Counted from the first letter of the stretch, positions 44,317 through 53,598 are shown. The stretch: 64,000 nt of DNA from Saprospirales bacterium (GCA_016703765.1 JADJBL010000015.1:62001-126000), one strand, 5' to 3'. The notes: generated by a model not told the origin, from the sequence alone. Program-made: numbers and translations.

Positions 44317-44916
44317 TTGGCAAAAAGTTTTGTTCCCGATCGGAATCGGAGGTTTACCGGAAAACCACAACCAGCCTCTCCCTTTCGCATTAATGATCAG
44401 ATCCGCATCCCGGAAGTCCGCCTGGTAGGCGACAACCTCGAGGAATTAAGTGAAGTGGTTGGAAAAACCGTAGAATCGGGCGTCTTCCCCACCAAGACCC
44501 TCCAGGAATGGGCCAAGCTCATGGAGCTCGACCTCGTGGAAATCTCCCCCAACGCTATCCCTCCCGTAGTCCGGATCACGGATTTCAAGAAATTCCTGTA
44601 CGACAGGAAGAAGAAAGAAAAGGAGCTGAAAGCCAAGGCCGCAAAAACCGTGGTCAAGGAAATCCGCTTCGGTCCGAATACCGACGATCACGACTTCGAG
44701 TTCAAGACCCGCCACGCTCAGAAATTCCTCGAGGAAGGCGCCAAAGTCAGGGCCTACGTGCAATTCCGGGGCCGCGCCATCGTGTTTAAGGAACGAGGCG
44801 AGCTGCTGCTGCTTCGCTTCCTCAAGGAACTGGACGAATTCGGCGCCGCGGAGGCGCTGCCAAAGCTGGAAGGGCGAAAAATGGCCGTCATCATCGCCCC
44901 CAAGAAAAAGAAATAA
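44317..44916 (+). CDS. infC: Translation initiation factor IF-3
   Basis: The 199-residue protein has the IF3-N domain (FRINDQIRIPEVRLVGDNLEELS) and IF3-C domain (KEIRFGPNTDDHDFEFKTRHAQKFLEEGAKVRAYVQFRGRAIVF). IF3 binds the 30S subunit and rejects non-canonical start codons. The only suitable in-frame start is TTG at 44317; a stop codon lies five codons upstream. Rare start codons are a known device by which IF3 represses its own synthesis, so autoregulation is likely. It is followed by rpmI and rplT, the standard order. Confidence 0.96.
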   Translation: MAKSFVPDRNRRFTGKPQPASPFRINDQIRIPEVRLVGDNLEELSEVVGKTVESGVFPTKTLQEWAKLMELDLVEISPNAIPPVVRITDFKKFLYDRKKKEKELKAKAAKTVVKEIRFGPNTDDHDFEFKTRHAQKFLEEGAKVRAYVQFRGRAIVFKERGELLLLRFLKELDEFGAAEALPKLEGRKMAVIIAPKKKK

Positions 44917-44945
44917 CCCACTTGCAGCTAATTGTAAAATAAGCG

Positions 44946-44953
44946 TATATTTG
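44946..44953 (+). promoter_or_regulatory. Candidate promoter box before rpmI
   Basis: TATATTTG matches TAnnTTTG perfectly, with CTTG (44921-44924) 21 bases upstream, and lies 22 bases before the rpmI ATG. It would let rpmI-rplT be transcribed separately from infC. Confidence 0.45.
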
Positions 44954-44975
44954 CGCTCCACAAAAGAAATCTGTC

Positions 44976-45170
44976 ATGCCAAAGATGAAGACGCACTCCA
45001 GTGCCAAAAAGCGGTTTACCATCACTGGATCCGGCAAAGTAAAACGTTTTCAGGCCAATACCTCGCACTTGATGCGCAAGCGCAGCAACTCGCGGAAAAA
45101 CCGCCTGGGCGGCTCTGTTCTGGTATGTGAAGCCGAAGAAGCCCGCGTAAAGCGGATGCTCTGTCTTTAA
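44976..45170 (+). CDS. rpmI: 50S ribosomal protein L35
   Basis: The 64-residue basic protein starts MPKMKTHSSAKKRFTITGSGKVKR and contains SHLMRKRSNSRKNRLGG, both diagnostic of bL35. It sits between infC and rplT as in most bacteria, with gaps of 59 and 71 bases. Length and sequence are normal. Confidence 0.97.
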   Translation: MPKMKTHSSAKKRFTITGSGKVKRFQANTSHLMRKRSNSRKNRLGGSVLVCEAEEARVKRMLCL

Positions 45171-45241
45171 ATCATTTTTTTTAACGAGGATGCAGGTCCA
45201 AAGCGCCTTCAAAGCCCCTGTATCGCACTAAAAAACAACTT

Positions 45242-45589
45242 ATGCCTCGTTCAGTCAATGCCGTTGCTTCGAGAAAACGGCGCAAAAAAATCCTCAAAGC
45301 CGCCAAAGGTTATTTCGGTGCGCGCAGCAAAGTCTACACCGTAGCCAAAAACGCCGTTGAAAAGGGTATGACCTACGCCTTCCGCGGCCGCAAAGAGAAA
45401 AAGCGCGCTTATCGCCGCCTCTGGATTGCCCGTATCAACGCGGCGACCCGCATGGAAGGCCTTTCTTACTCGCGCTTTATCCACCTTCTGGATCAAAAAG
45501 AAATCCAGCTCAACCGTAAAGTTCTCGCCGATCTGGCCATGAACCACCCGGATACGTTTAAAGCCATCCTCCACAAAGTGAATGGATAG
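45242..45589 (+). CDS. rplT: 50S ribosomal protein L20
   Basis: The 115-residue protein has the bL20 pattern [29 protein letters not shown] and [25 protein letters not shown]20 nucleates 50S assembly and in other bacteria represses its own operon by binding mRNA that mimics its 23S site; no such site was identified here. It is the last gene of the operon, followed by an octamer repeat and a bidirectional terminator. Confidence 0.97.
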   Translation: MPRSVNAVASRKRRKKILKAAKGYFGARSKVYTVAKNAVEKGMTYAFRGRKEKKRAYRRLWIARINAATRMEGLSYSRFIHLLDQKEIQLNRKVLADLAMNHPDTFKAILHKVNG

Positions 45590-45612
45590 TTGAAGAGTTG
45601 AAAAGTTGAAGA
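45588..45612. repeat. Short GTTGAAAA octamer array after rplT
   Basis: Three octamer-like units (GTTGAAGA, GTTGAAAA, GTTGAAGA) begin at the last base of the rplT stop codon and end just before the terminator hairpin. It belongs to the same family as the elements at 32186-32284, 59582-59613 and 60766-60858. Confidence 0.65.
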
Positions 45613-45613
45613 G

Positions 45614-45645
45614 AAAAAGGCTCCCCTGTACAGAGGAGCCTTTTT
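45614..45645. terminator. Bidirectional intrinsic terminator
   Basis: GGCTCC (45619-45624) and GGAGCC (45635-45640) form the stem, flanked by five A and five T, so it can end both the rplT transcript and the convergent T9SS gene transcript. The loop contains a small CTGTACAG palindrome. Confidence 0.85.
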
Positions 45646-45656
45646 CTTTTGGGCAA

Positions 45657-48152
45657 TTAGCGGGTTACGGCCACAGGGATGACCTTTTGAGCTCCCATAC
45701 TGCGGACGATGCAGTAATAAATGCCATCGGGCAGGGCATGTAGATCGATCTCAAGCGATGTTTTTCCAATAGATTTACGGACGCTTTTCCCAGCACTGTT
45801 TATTAGCTCCGCTTCAAATACCTCTGGGCCTTCCAGGAATAATTTGTCGCTTGCCGGATTAGGGTACAGGCGCAGGGCGTTCAGCCCTTCCAATGGTCCG
45901 GCGCCGCTCGTCTCGGGCAGGAGCAAATCATTTTCGTACACCCCGTTCCCGTGGGTAGCCAGCCGCAGTTTCCGGTTGGAAGGAGAAATCGAGAGGTCCA
46001 TCGCCAGGACGGCCTCCGGGAGCGCCTCCGAATAAAAAGCCCAACTGGCCCCGCCGTTTGTGGAAGCAAATACCCCCAGATCGTTGCCCAGGTAAAGATG
46101 GCTGGGATACAGGGGGTCGATGAGCAGAGAATTGACGGGCACATCCGGAAGATCGCCTCCGATGGGAATCCAAATCTGCCCCCCATCTGCCGTCAGGTAC
46201 AAATGCGAGGTTCCGAATCCGGAAAAAGCGATATAGACTACGTTGGCATTCTCCGGATGAATATCGATATCCATGGCGATCCGATCGGGCAACCCGAACA
46301 TCGTTTCCCATGTTTGTCCGCCATCCTCGCTCTTTTTCACGCTTGCCGGCCCCCCTTCCTGCGAAGCCGTGCTCAGATAGACCAGATCGGGATCCGTGGG
46401 GCCGACCGCAATGGTCAGGATCATATTGTCGCCATCGACGGGCTCTGCGGAAGTGGGGTACCAGCTCCCCCCCAGGTTGTCGCTCCGGTACAATCGCTGG
46501 GCGCCGGCGTAGAGGATATCGGGGTCGGAAGGCGCCAGCTCAAAGGGGCCGTTAAAAGCCTTTTCTTCCAAACCTACCTGCGAAGGCAGGGTGGACTGGA
46601 AGCTCAAACCCTTGTCGATGGAGCGGCGGATGTTCAGATACTGGATGGACCCGAATAAAATGCTGTCGTTCTCCGGGTGAATGGCGGCAGACATGCCGTC
46701 GCCTCCCAGTACGCGCCACCAGGCATCTTGCCCGAGGTAGATGGCGGTGGCGTTGTCCTGCATCCCGCCCATGGCGAATAGCGAATCGCTCGCAGAATTG
46801 GCGAAATTGGCGTAGAACTGCTGGGTCTGGTAGCCCCCGTTGCGCGCCTCCCAGGAATAGCCGCCGTTTCCGGAAACGAAGATCCCTCCGTCGGTAGCCA
46901 GAAAAACGGTATTGGTTTTCAATGGATGGTAATAGACGGCATGGATATCTGCATGGACATATTCCGGTGGGCCCTCCGGCTCGCCGGGCTGGGTGAGCCC
47001 GAGGTACCAGGAATACCAATAGGAAGTCTGGTTGAGGCTGGTCCCCCCATTGGAAGTGATATAGGCATCGATGCCGCAATAGACCAGAAAATTGGGATTG
47101 GTGGGTTTCACCGCCAGGTCGTGGGAATACCAGCCCTGGTATTTCGGCACATCGCTGGCGTTGGCCAGGTGCCAGCTATCGCCCTTGTCGTCCGACACAT
47201 AGAGGCCCAGGCCATTGCCGGAGTCGGACACGGAGGCATAGATCCGGTTGGGCGCGGAGGGGCAGGGCGCCAACATGGTTTTTCCGGTAAAGTCTGTGGG
47301 AATGCCGTTGGAGAGCAACTCAAATGTTTGTCCGCCATTTTCGCTGCGGAAAACGCCACGATCGGGGCTCTGGAGGTTTCCGTGGCTGACCCAGATCAGG
47401 GAAGTATCCGTAACATGCATATCGATGTCCACCGCCATGGATTTGGGGTGGATGTTCTCCCAGGACAGGCCGCCGTCGTAGGTTCGGTAAAGGCCCTCCG
47501 TGGTAGCGGCATAGACCGTCTTTGAATTTTGCGGATTGATCAGCAGGTCTGCCACCCCGGTGAGCTCCTGAAGGGACCAGTCGAGTGAATGGGTCCAACT
47601 CAGGCCTCCATCCGTGGATTTGAGGATGCCGATGCCGTAAGTGCCACGGGTAAAGCGATTGACCACGCCCGGCTGTGCGGCGGTGTAGTTGTACACCTCC
47701 CCGGTTCCAATATAAAGCACCTCCGGGTTCCCGGGGTCGATGGCGATGGAAGCCACTCCAAGGACGGGAAAGCCGGTGGGAATATAGCTCCAGGCATTGG
47801 CGCCCTCGCCTCCGGTTTCTGACTTCCAGAGTCCCCCGCTCGCCGAGCCGGCGTAAATGATCTCGGAGTTTTCGGGATGAAAAGCCAGGCATAGCGTCCG
47901 GCCCCCGATGTTTTTGGGTCCCAGGCCCTGCCATTCGCTATCCAATCCGCCGCCGCGCAGTCCGGCATTTGCCCGAAGTCTGAAAAACTCCGAAGCCCAG
48001 CGGTCGCTGCGGAGCTTCCCGTCGGGATAGGACCTGCTCATCGACCAGTATTGAAGGGCCTCCCCTGCCCCACTCTGCTCTTCCGGCCGGGGATGGCAGG
48101 CCACCAGGCTGAGAAAGCCCAGGAGTAAAGCAGTTTTTAGAAGTACATTCAT
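45657..48152 (-). CDS. BNR/VPS10-like beta-propeller protein with T9SS sorting domain
   Basis: The 831-residue surface protein has a lipoprotein-like start (LGFLSLVACHPRPE) and repeated Asp-box propeller motifs (STDGGLSWTHS, RSENGGQTFELL, KSEDGGQTWETM, STNGGASWAFY) with IYAGSASGGLWKSE early on. It ends in a Por sorting domain (LRLYPNPASDKLFLEG). Such VPS10/sialidase-type propellers bind or process extracellular ligands; a catalytic site is not identifiable. Carrying both a lipobox and a T9SS tail is unusual. Its start overlaps the stop of the upstream gene as ATGA. Confidence 0.85.
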   Translation of the reverse strand: MNVLLKTALLLGFLSLVACHPRPEEQSGAGEALQYWSMSRSYPDGKLRSDRWASEFFRLRANAGLRGGGLDSEWQGLGPKNIGGRTLCLAFHPENSEIIYAGSASGGLWKSETGGEGANAWSYIPTGFPVLGVASIAIDPGNPEVLYIGTGEVYNYTAAQPGVVNRFTRGTYGIGILKSTDGGLSWTHSLDWSLQELTGVADLLINPQNSKTVYAATTEGLYRTYDGGLSWENIHPKSMAVDIDMHVTDTSLIWVSHGNLQSPDRGVFRSENGGQTFELLSNGIPTDFTGKTMLAPCPSAPNRIYASVSDSGNGLGLYVSDDKGDSWHLANASDVPKYQGWYSHDLAVKPTNPNFLVYCGIDAYITSNGGTSLNQTSYWYSWYLGLTQPGEPEGPPEYVHADIHAVYYHPLKTNTVFLATDGGIFVSGNGGYSWEARNGGYQTQQFYANFANSASDSLFAMGGMQDNATAIYLGQDAWWRVLGGDGMSAAIHPENDSILFGSIQYLNIRRSIDKGLSFQSTLPSQVGLEEKAFNGPFELAPSDPDILYAGAQRLYRSDNLGGSWYPTSAEPVDGDNMILTIAVGPTDPDLVYLSTASQEGGPASVKKSEDGGQTWETMFGLPDRIAMDIDIHPENANVVYIAFSGFGTSHLYLTADGGQIWIPIGGDLPDVPVNSLLIDPLYPSHLYLGNDLGVFASTNGGASWAFYSEALPEAVLAMDLSISPSNRKLRLATHGNGVYENDLLLPETSGAGPLEGLNALRLYPNPASDKLFLEGPEVFEAELINSAGKSVRKSIGKTSLEIDLHALPDGIYYCIVRSMGAQKVIPVAVTR

Positions 48153-48772
48153 TTATTTATCTTCTGCCTCACCAACTCGTAAATAGCCAGGGCGAGGAAC
48201 AATTCCATCTCGTTTTCCGCCATGTCCTGGACAAAGGAAAAGGCCCGGGGCATGGGAACGGGGGTATCGGAGGGAAGGGCGATAGCCCCGACTTCGTGGC
48301 CGTAAACCAGAACGGGGATGTAGGTGCCGTTGGGTTTTCCGAGCTGGGCCAGCAATTCCTTTTTACGGGAAGAGATCAGGCGGCCATCGGCGCTCAGGGC
48401 GCCAACCCGGTAAGGGCCTATGACCACTTCGACCTCCCGGCCGACCCGTTTGAAGAGGTATTCCTGTTTGCAGGTCCGGGCTACGAGGAGCGCGGTGTGA
48501 TTTTGGTCCTGGTATTCCCGGTATGACCAGGCGATGACGGATTCCTGGTAAATGGTGGAAAAGAGGCCTTTGAGGGGCGCTCCCTTGCGTCTTCGCCCGT
48601 CCTGGGGAACATATTGGCTGGAGAGCAGGTCCCATTCCCCCGGCATGATGGGCACGAGTTTTTCCTTCCAGGGCGCCAGCTCGTTGCGCATGGCGGCCAT
48701 ATCGCGGGAAATCCTTGCTGCGAGGGGGTTGATGAGGTCTTCCAGCCATTTAATGAGGGAGAATTCTGCCAT
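48149..48772 (-). CDS. Conserved hypothetical protein
   Basis: The 207-residue soluble protein has no signal peptide and no domain I recognise. It is helical at both ends, with GEWDLLSSQYVPQDGRRR and a central beta-rich part (EYLFKRVGREVEVVIGPYRVGAL). It lies 15 bases after the SH3-domain lipoprotein gene and overlaps the propeller gene, so the three genes form a minus-strand operon. Confidence 0.65.
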   Translation of the reverse strand: MAEFSLIKWLEDLINPLAARISRDMAAMRNELAPWKEKLVPIMPGEWDLLSSQYVPQDGRRRKGAPLKGLFSTIYQESVIAWSYREYQDQNHTALLVARTCKQEYLFKRVGREVEVVIGPYRVGALSADGRLISSRKKELLAQLGKPNGTYIPVLVYGHEVGAIALPSDTPVPMPRAFSFVQDMAENEMELFLALAIYELVRQKINK

Positions 48773-48787
48773 GGGGGTGCTTGGGTT

Positions 48788-49927
48788 TTATTGCTCGAGT
48801 CCGTTGCGGAAATTGAGCTTGATGCCGTTGGCGGCGGGTTGTTCGAATTGTTTGCGGCGGGCTTTCAGGCTCGCTTTCTCCGTGGAGGTGAGGATCCCGA
48901 AATCTGCTAAAATGATGGCGTCCAGTTCTGCGAGGATAGCGGCCTGGTCGTTCCAGTAGGAAAGAGTCAGGCCGGAAATATCGTCCAGAAGCCTGGTTTT
49001 AAACTCCATGTACTCCGGTTCGAAGAGGGCGCTTGCGGCCAGGGCTTTGGTCATTTTTTCCAGCATATTCCGGTGCACCCCTTTGCCCAGTTCGCTATAG
49101 ACCGTCTCTTCCGAAACGGCGATGCACCAATCGGGCAGGAAATATTCCACACTGTCGAGCCCGTAGGCCGTCAGGCAGGCATCGAAGAACTGGTTATCCT
49201 CTGCGCCGCTGGTTTTGCGGCTCTTCTCCAGCCATTGCGTGTAATCGAAAAAGAGGTAGAACGCAGTTCCCTCCGCCACGCGCTGGGGCGTCAGTCCGGG
49301 AATGGCTTCCTTCATCCAGCCCAGGTTCGGGATCTGATCTGGCCCCTGAAGAAGGGTGATTCGCTTGTCGAATACCTGCACCAGGGTATCGCGGAGTTTT
49401 CGGCCTTCGCGGTACATGGCCGCCAGGGACGAACTGCTACTGGCGCGCTGGAAACCGCCGCGATAGTCGAGGATATCCTGGGCCAGGGAGTCGCCGAAAA
49501 AGGTCTGGAGCCTCATTTTCATGAGGCGGCGGGTCAGTTCGACCTCGTCCTTCATCTGAAAATTCACCCCGCCGCCGAAGACCCAGCCGCTGAGGCTGTC
49601 CTGGGTGCGGACCTTGATCCAGGGTTCGTTGAATCGGATGCCCCGGAGGCTGACCTCGGTGGTGAAAGCGCTCACTTCCCCCAGGTCGAAAAGGGTATCT
49701 CCTTCGGAGAGGGTGGCGATTATTTTTCCATCCGGGCCCGGCGTTTCGCGGACGCGGAGGTGGTTGATATTGGAGATCAGGGGCGTGCGCCGGGCGGGAG
49801 CATCGACATTCCCGATGGTCGGACCGCTGGAATCGGGTTCTGCATCCCGGCCGCAGCCGGCGGAGAGCAGAACCAGGATGGCAAATGCCGGTAAATGAAA
49901 TGTTTGGAGACCGATCTGCTTAAACAT
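48788..49927 (-). CDS. SH3-domain-containing lipoprotein
   Basis: The 379-residue protein has a lipobox (LLSAGCGRDAE) and an SH3-like domain (about 50-125, NINHLRVRETPGPDGKIIATLSEGDTL ... WIKVRTQDSLSGWVFGG). A long helical region without a known signature follows. Bacterial SH3 domains of this type often bind cell-wall peptides. It is the first gene of a three-gene operon and follows the rpoD terminator. Confidence 0.75.
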   Translation of the reverse strand: MFKQIGLQTFHLPAFAILVLLSAGCGRDAEPDSSGPTIGNVDAPARRTPLISNINHLRVRETPGPDGKIIATLSEGDTLFDLGEVSAFTTEVSLRGIRFNEPWIKVRTQDSLSGWVFGGGVNFQMKDEVELTRRLMKMRLQTFFGDSLAQDILDYRGGFQRASSSSSLAAMYREGRKLRDTLVQVFDKRITLLQGPDQIPNLGWMKEAIPGLTPQRVAEGTAFYLFFDYTQWLEKSRKTSGAEDNQFFDACLTAYGLDSVEYFLPDWCIAVSEETVYSELGKGVHRNMLEKMTKALAASALFEPEYMEFKTRLLDDISGLTLSYWNDQAAILAELDAIILADFGILTSTEKASLKARRKQFEQPAANGIKLNFRNGLEQ

Positions 49928-49947
49928 GGACCAATTTAGGAATTTCT

Positions 49948-49986
49948 TTAAAAAAATATATCCTGTCGGGGAAACCGACAGGATAT
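49948..49986 (-). terminator. Intrinsic terminator of rpoD
   Basis: On the minus strand a 12-base stem (arms 49975-49986 and 49958-49969, loop of five) is followed by a T-rich run (A-run at 49948-49956 on the plus strand), 32 bases after the rpoD stop. Confidence 0.85.
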
Positions 49987-50018
49987 AAGGAAAATTTATG
50001 TCTGCTGTTGTTTGCTTT

Positions 50019-50882
50019 TTAGCCGAGGTAGGATTTCAGCGCGTTGCGGTTGTATGCCTTGCGCAGGCGCCGGATGGCCCTTTCCTTGATCTGCCGTACC
50101 CTTTCGCGGGTCAGGCCGTAGAGTTCACCGATCTCTTCCAGGGTGAGCGGTTTGTGGCCGTTGAGGCCATAATAGGCCGACAGCACTTCCACTTCCCGGG
50201 GGGAGAGGATCGAGAGTCCTTGTTGTACTTCTTCCTTGAGGGATTGCTCCATCAGGTTGTTATCGGGGCTCATATCGTCGTCGGGCAGCACGTCGAGCAT
50301 GGTGGAGTCGCCGTCCTCGCCGCTGAGGGGTGCGTCGACCGAGAGATGGCGGCCGCCTCCCTTGAGCATGTTGGAGACTTCCTTGGGCGACATGTCGAGC
50401 AGTTCTGCCAGCTCGTCGTTCGTCGGTTCGCGCTCGTATTCCTGGATAAACGACAGGTATGCTTCGTTGACCTTGTTGTAGGAGCCCACCTTGTTGAGGG
50501 GGAGGCGCACGATACGGGAATACTCGACGATAGCCTGCAGGATCGACTGGCGGATCCACCACACGGCGTAGGAGATGAACTTGAAGCCCTTGGTTTCGTC
50601 GAAACGTTTGGCGGCCTTGATGAGGCCCACGTTGCCTTCGTTGATGAGGTCGCTCAGGGACAGGCCCTGGTTTTGGTACTGTTTGGCCACCGATACTACG
50701 AAACGCAGGTTGGCCTTGGTCAAACGCTCCAGAGCACGCTGATCGCCCGCCCGGATCCGCCTTGCCAGATCGGCTTCTTCGTCGGCCGTCAGCATATCGA
50801 TTTTCCCGATGTCATTCAGGTACTTATCGAGCGCGAGGCTTTCGCGGGTGGTGATCTTGTTTGTAATTTTTAACTGACGCAT
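50019..50882 (-). CDS. rpoD: Principal RNA polymerase sigma factor (RpoD/SigA)
   Basis: The 287-residue factor has the short Bacteroidota form of sigma-A, lacking a long region 1.1. Region 1.2 ([19 protein letters not shown]), region 2 ([56 protein letters not shown]), region 3 and region 4 ([22 protein letters not shown]) are complete. Its promoter recognition underlies the TAnnTTTG boxes noted in this window. The upstream leader carries two hairpins. Confidence 0.97.
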   Translation of the reverse strand: MRQLKITNKITTRESLALDKYLNDIGKIDMLTADEEADLARRIRAGDQRALERLTKANLRFVVSVAKQYQNQGLSLSDLINEGNVGLIKAAKRFDETKGFKFISYAVWWIRQSILQAIVEYSRIVRLPLNKVGSYNKVNEAYLSFIQEYEREPTNDELAELLDMSPKEVSNMLKGGGRHLSVDAPLSGEDGDSTMLDVLPDDDMSPDNNLMEQSLKEEVQQGLSILSPREVEVLSAYYGLNGHKPLTLEEIGELYGLTRERVRQIKERAIRRLRKAYNRNALKSYLG

Positions 50883-50967
50883 ACCATGGGTTTAATTGGA
50901 ATATGTAAAATGGGATAAGAAATTTAAGTTGCGGAAAACCGCAACCAGCAAGGTTTAAAAGACTCTC

Positions 50968-51022
50968 CTGCCCGCCTGGGGCAGAATCTTTAAGAGATTT
51001 GGACCGCCGGCGGTCCAAATCT
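50968..51022. promoter_or_regulatory. Two hairpins in the rpoD upstream region
   Basis: The 28 bases at 50995-51022 are a perfect palindrome (arms AGATTTGGACCGCC and its complement). Next to it CTGCCC (50968-50973) pairs with GGGCAG (50979-50984). Both lie within 140 bases of the rpoD start, on the leader side. The remaining gap to the pnp terminator (51023-51233) is AT-rich with another small inverted repeat at 51172-51195 (AACGTAT/ATACGTT) and no gene. Confidence 0.55.
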
Positions 51023-51233
51023 TCTTTAAAAGTAATTATTTGAGTCTATTGAAAGTTGAGTCAAAGCTTAGTTTATAAAAAAAACTTGACTTTTTTAAAA
51101 AATAGTTTAAGCCTTCTCACACAAAGCAAGCAACACGATTAGATAGTAAAAAGTTCTGCATTCGGTTCTTTAACGTATAAAGGGTTTCATACGTTCCTCT
51201 ACCAAGACGAAAAAAGGGGGGTATAGTCACAAG

Positions 51234-51268
51234 AAAAGGGCGAAACAGCCAAAGCCGCTTCGCCCTTT
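51234..51268 (-). terminator. Intrinsic terminator of pnp
   Basis: GGGCGAA (51238-51244) and TTCGCCC (51259-51265) form a stem. On the minus strand it is followed by TTTTCTT, about 21 bases after the pnp stop. Confidence 0.85.
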
Positions 51269-51288
51269 ATGTTGTTTTCCGAAAAAGC

Positions 51289-53523
51289 TTATTTGCGGAA
51301 ATCGCGTTTTTTGTCGTGACGGTCGCCGCCGCGATGGCGATCGCCGCCGTCGCGTTCATCGCGTCTTTCCCTTTCCTCCCCGTTGCCATCATCGGGTTTG
51401 CCGCCGGGCATGAGGGCCTTGCGGGATAAGCGGAGCTTACCGGTCTTATTATCGACTCCGATCAGCTTGACCTTGACCACATCGCCTTCCTTGAGCACGT
51501 CTTCTACATTGTCGATCCGGGTATGGGAGATCTCCGACACGTGGAGCAATCCGCTCTTGCCGTGGAACTCTACGAACACGCCATAGGGCATGACCGACTT
51601 GACGACCGCCTCGTACACGTCGCCCATTTCCGGGGTAAACGTGATCTGGCGGATGATTGCGAGGGCTTTTTCGATATCCTGGAGGTTGTTGCTCGCTACG
51701 TTGACGATGCCTTTATCGCCCACTTCCGAAATATTGATGGAGGTACGGGTTTTTTCCTGGATATCCTGGATCACCTTGCCACCTGGGCCGATCACGGCGC
51801 CGATATAGCTTTTCTCGATGATCAGTTCGACGATGCGCGGAGCGTGCGGCTTTAGGTCGTTGCTGGGCACGGCAATCGTTTCCTTCATTTTCTCGAGGAT
51901 ATGCAGGCGGCCGCGGCGGGCTTGTTCGAGAGCCTGTTCGAGGACCTCGTAGGGCATGCCGTCGACCTTGATATCCATCTGGCAGCCGGTGATGCCTTTT
52001 TCGGTACCGGTCACTTTGAAGTCCATATCCCCGAGGGCGTCCTCGTCGCCGAGGATATCGCTCAGCACGGCCATTTTGCCGCCTTCTGCGATGAGGCCCA
52101 TGGCGATGCCGGAAACGGGCGCCTTGATCTGGATACCGCCGTCCATCATAGCGAGAGATCCGGCGCAAACGGTGGCCATGGAGGAAGAACCGTTGCTTTC
52201 CAGAATATCCGACACGATACGCATGGTGTAGGGGAACACATCGGGCAGCACTTTGCGCAGGGAGCGGCTGGCCAGGTTGGCGTGGCCCACTTCCCGGCGG
52301 CCGGGGCCGCGCTGGGGTTTTACTTCGCCGACGGAAAAGCCGGGGAAGTTATAGTGCAGGATGAAGCGGTCGTAGCGCTGGTCGAGTGCGTTGTCGAGCA
52401 TGACCTCGTCGAGCTTGGTGCCCAGGGTCATGGAGGCCAGCGCCTGGGTTTCTCCGCGGGTAAAGATAGCGGAACCGTGAGCGGCGGGCAGGTAGGCCAC
52501 CTCGCTCCAGATGGGGCGGATGTCTTCCAAACCGCGGCCGTCGAGGCGCACTTTCTCGTCGACGACCATATTGCGGACCACGTCCTTCTTCAGCTTGTCG
52601 AAATAGCGCTCGAACAGCTTTTTCTTATCGTCGAGGTAATCTTCGCCTTTTTCGGCTTTGAGGGCTTCGACCACCTGCTCCTTGATCTCCGAAAAGCGGC
52701 CGCGGCGGGTGGCTTTGTCCAGGAAAGCCCGGGAAACCTCCAGCATCGGCTTGCGGGCCTGCTTGTCGATGAATTTCTTCAGGTCCTCGTCTTCTACGGC
52801 CGGAGTCACTTCCCTCTTCGCGAGGGCTTTTCCTCCGACTTTCTGCACCAGGTCGAGCTGTGCCCGGATCTGCACCTTGATGGCTTCGTGAGCTACCTTG
52901 ATGGCTTCGACGAGTTCTTTTTCGGAACATTCGTTGGCTTCGCCTTCCACCATCACCACGTCGGCCATGGAGGCTGCGACGATGAGGTCGATGTCGGCTT
53001 CGTCGTATTCCGGTCTGCGGGGATTGATCTTGAATTCGCCTTTAATGCGGGCCACGCGCACTTCCGAGATGGGGCCTGCGAAGGGGATATCGGACACGCA
53101 CAGGGCTGCGGAAGCGGCCAGGGCGGTGTAAGCATCGGGGTGTTCTTCTTTTTCTCCGGAGATCAGGTTGATGATCACCTGGGTTTCGTTCATGTACTCA
53201 TCCGGGAAGAGGGGGCGGATAGCCCGGTCTACCAGGCGGGAGATCAGCACTTCGTTATCGGAAAGTTTGCCTTCGCGGCGGAAGAAGTTGCCCGGAATAC
53301 GGCCGGCGGCCGCAAATCTTTCCTGGTAATCTACCGAAAGGGGGAAAAAATCCTGACCTTCTTTTGCTTCTTTAGATGAAACTACGACGGCAAAGATCAT
53401 TGTATTGCCGACCCGAACCACGACTGCGCCATCGGCTCGCGATGCCAGTTTGCCAGTTTCAATTACCACTTCACGGCCGTCGGGCAGGTTAAAAGAAGTC
53501 GTAATTGGAATTTGTTGACCCAT
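51289..53523 (-). CDS. pnp: Polyribonucleotide nucleotidyltransferase (PNPase)
   Basis: The 744-residue protein has two RNase PH-like cores (first beginning FNLPDGREVVIETGKLASRADGAVVV, second with RPIWSEVAYLPAAHGSAIFTRGETQALA), a KH domain (IGAVIGPGGKVIQDIQEKT) and an S1 domain (YEAVVKSVMPYGVFVEFHGKSGLLHVSEI). A long charged tail with Arg/Asp/Gly repeats ends it. PNPase degrades RNA phosphorolytically. The ATG at 53523 begins the conserved N-terminus; a longer reading to 53586 would pass through the intergenic hairpin. It follows rpsO, the classic pairing. Confidence 0.96.
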   Translation of the reverse strand: MGQQIPITTSFNLPDGREVVIETGKLASRADGAVVVRVGNTMIFAVVVSSKEAKEGQDFFPLSVDYQERFAAAGRIPGNFFRREGKLSDNEVLISRLVDRAIRPLFPDEYMNETQVIINLISGEKEEHPDAYTALAASAALCVSDIPFAGPISEVRVARIKGEFKINPRRPEYDEADIDLIVAASMADVVMVEGEANECSEKELVEAIKVAHEAIKVQIRAQLDLVQKVGGKALAKREVTPAVEDEDLKKFIDKQARKPMLEVSRAFLDKATRRGRFSEIKEQVVEALKAEKGEDYLDDKKKLFERYFDKLKKDVVRNMVVDEKVRLDGRGLEDIRPIWSEVAYLPAAHGSAIFTRGETQALASMTLGTKLDEVMLDNALDQRYDRFILHYNFPGFSVGEVKPQRGPGRREVGHANLASRSLRKVLPDVFPYTMRIVSDILESNGSSSMATVCAGSLAMMDGGIQIKAPVSGIAMGLIAEGGKMAVLSDILGDEDALGDMDFKVTGTEKGITGCQMDIKVDGMPYEVLEQALEQARRGRLHILEKMKETIAVPSNDLKPHAPRIVELIIEKSYIGAVIGPGGKVIQDIQEKTRTSINISEVGDKGIVNVASNNLQDIEKALAIIRQITFTPEMGDVYEAVVKSVMPYGVFVEFHGKSGLLHVSEISHTRIDNVEDVLKEGDVVKVKLIGVDNKTGKLRLSRKALMPGGKPDDGNGEERERRDERDGGDRHRGGDRHDKKRDFRK

Positions 53524-53555
53524 TTTTACTAACTTAGGAAAATAGATGAGGAAAA

Positions 53556-53592
53556 GAAAAAGTGTTCTGCAAGGCTTGCAGAACACTTTTTC
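53556..53592. terminator. Perfect rpsO-pnp intergenic hairpin
   Basis: Thirteen-base arms AGTGTTCTGCAAG (53561-53573) and its complement (53575-53587) are flanked by A5 and T5, so the stem can extend to about 18 pairs. On the minus strand it has the form of an intrinsic terminator after rpsO. In E. coli a hairpin at this place is an RNase III site controlling pnp. Confidence 0.8.
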
Positions 53593-53598
53593 ATTTGG

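Noticed and set aside
51901..53379. A 492-codon plus-strand frame
   Set aside because: It is the antisense of pnp, with His/Phe/Gly-rich composition typical of shadow frames in GC-rich DNA.
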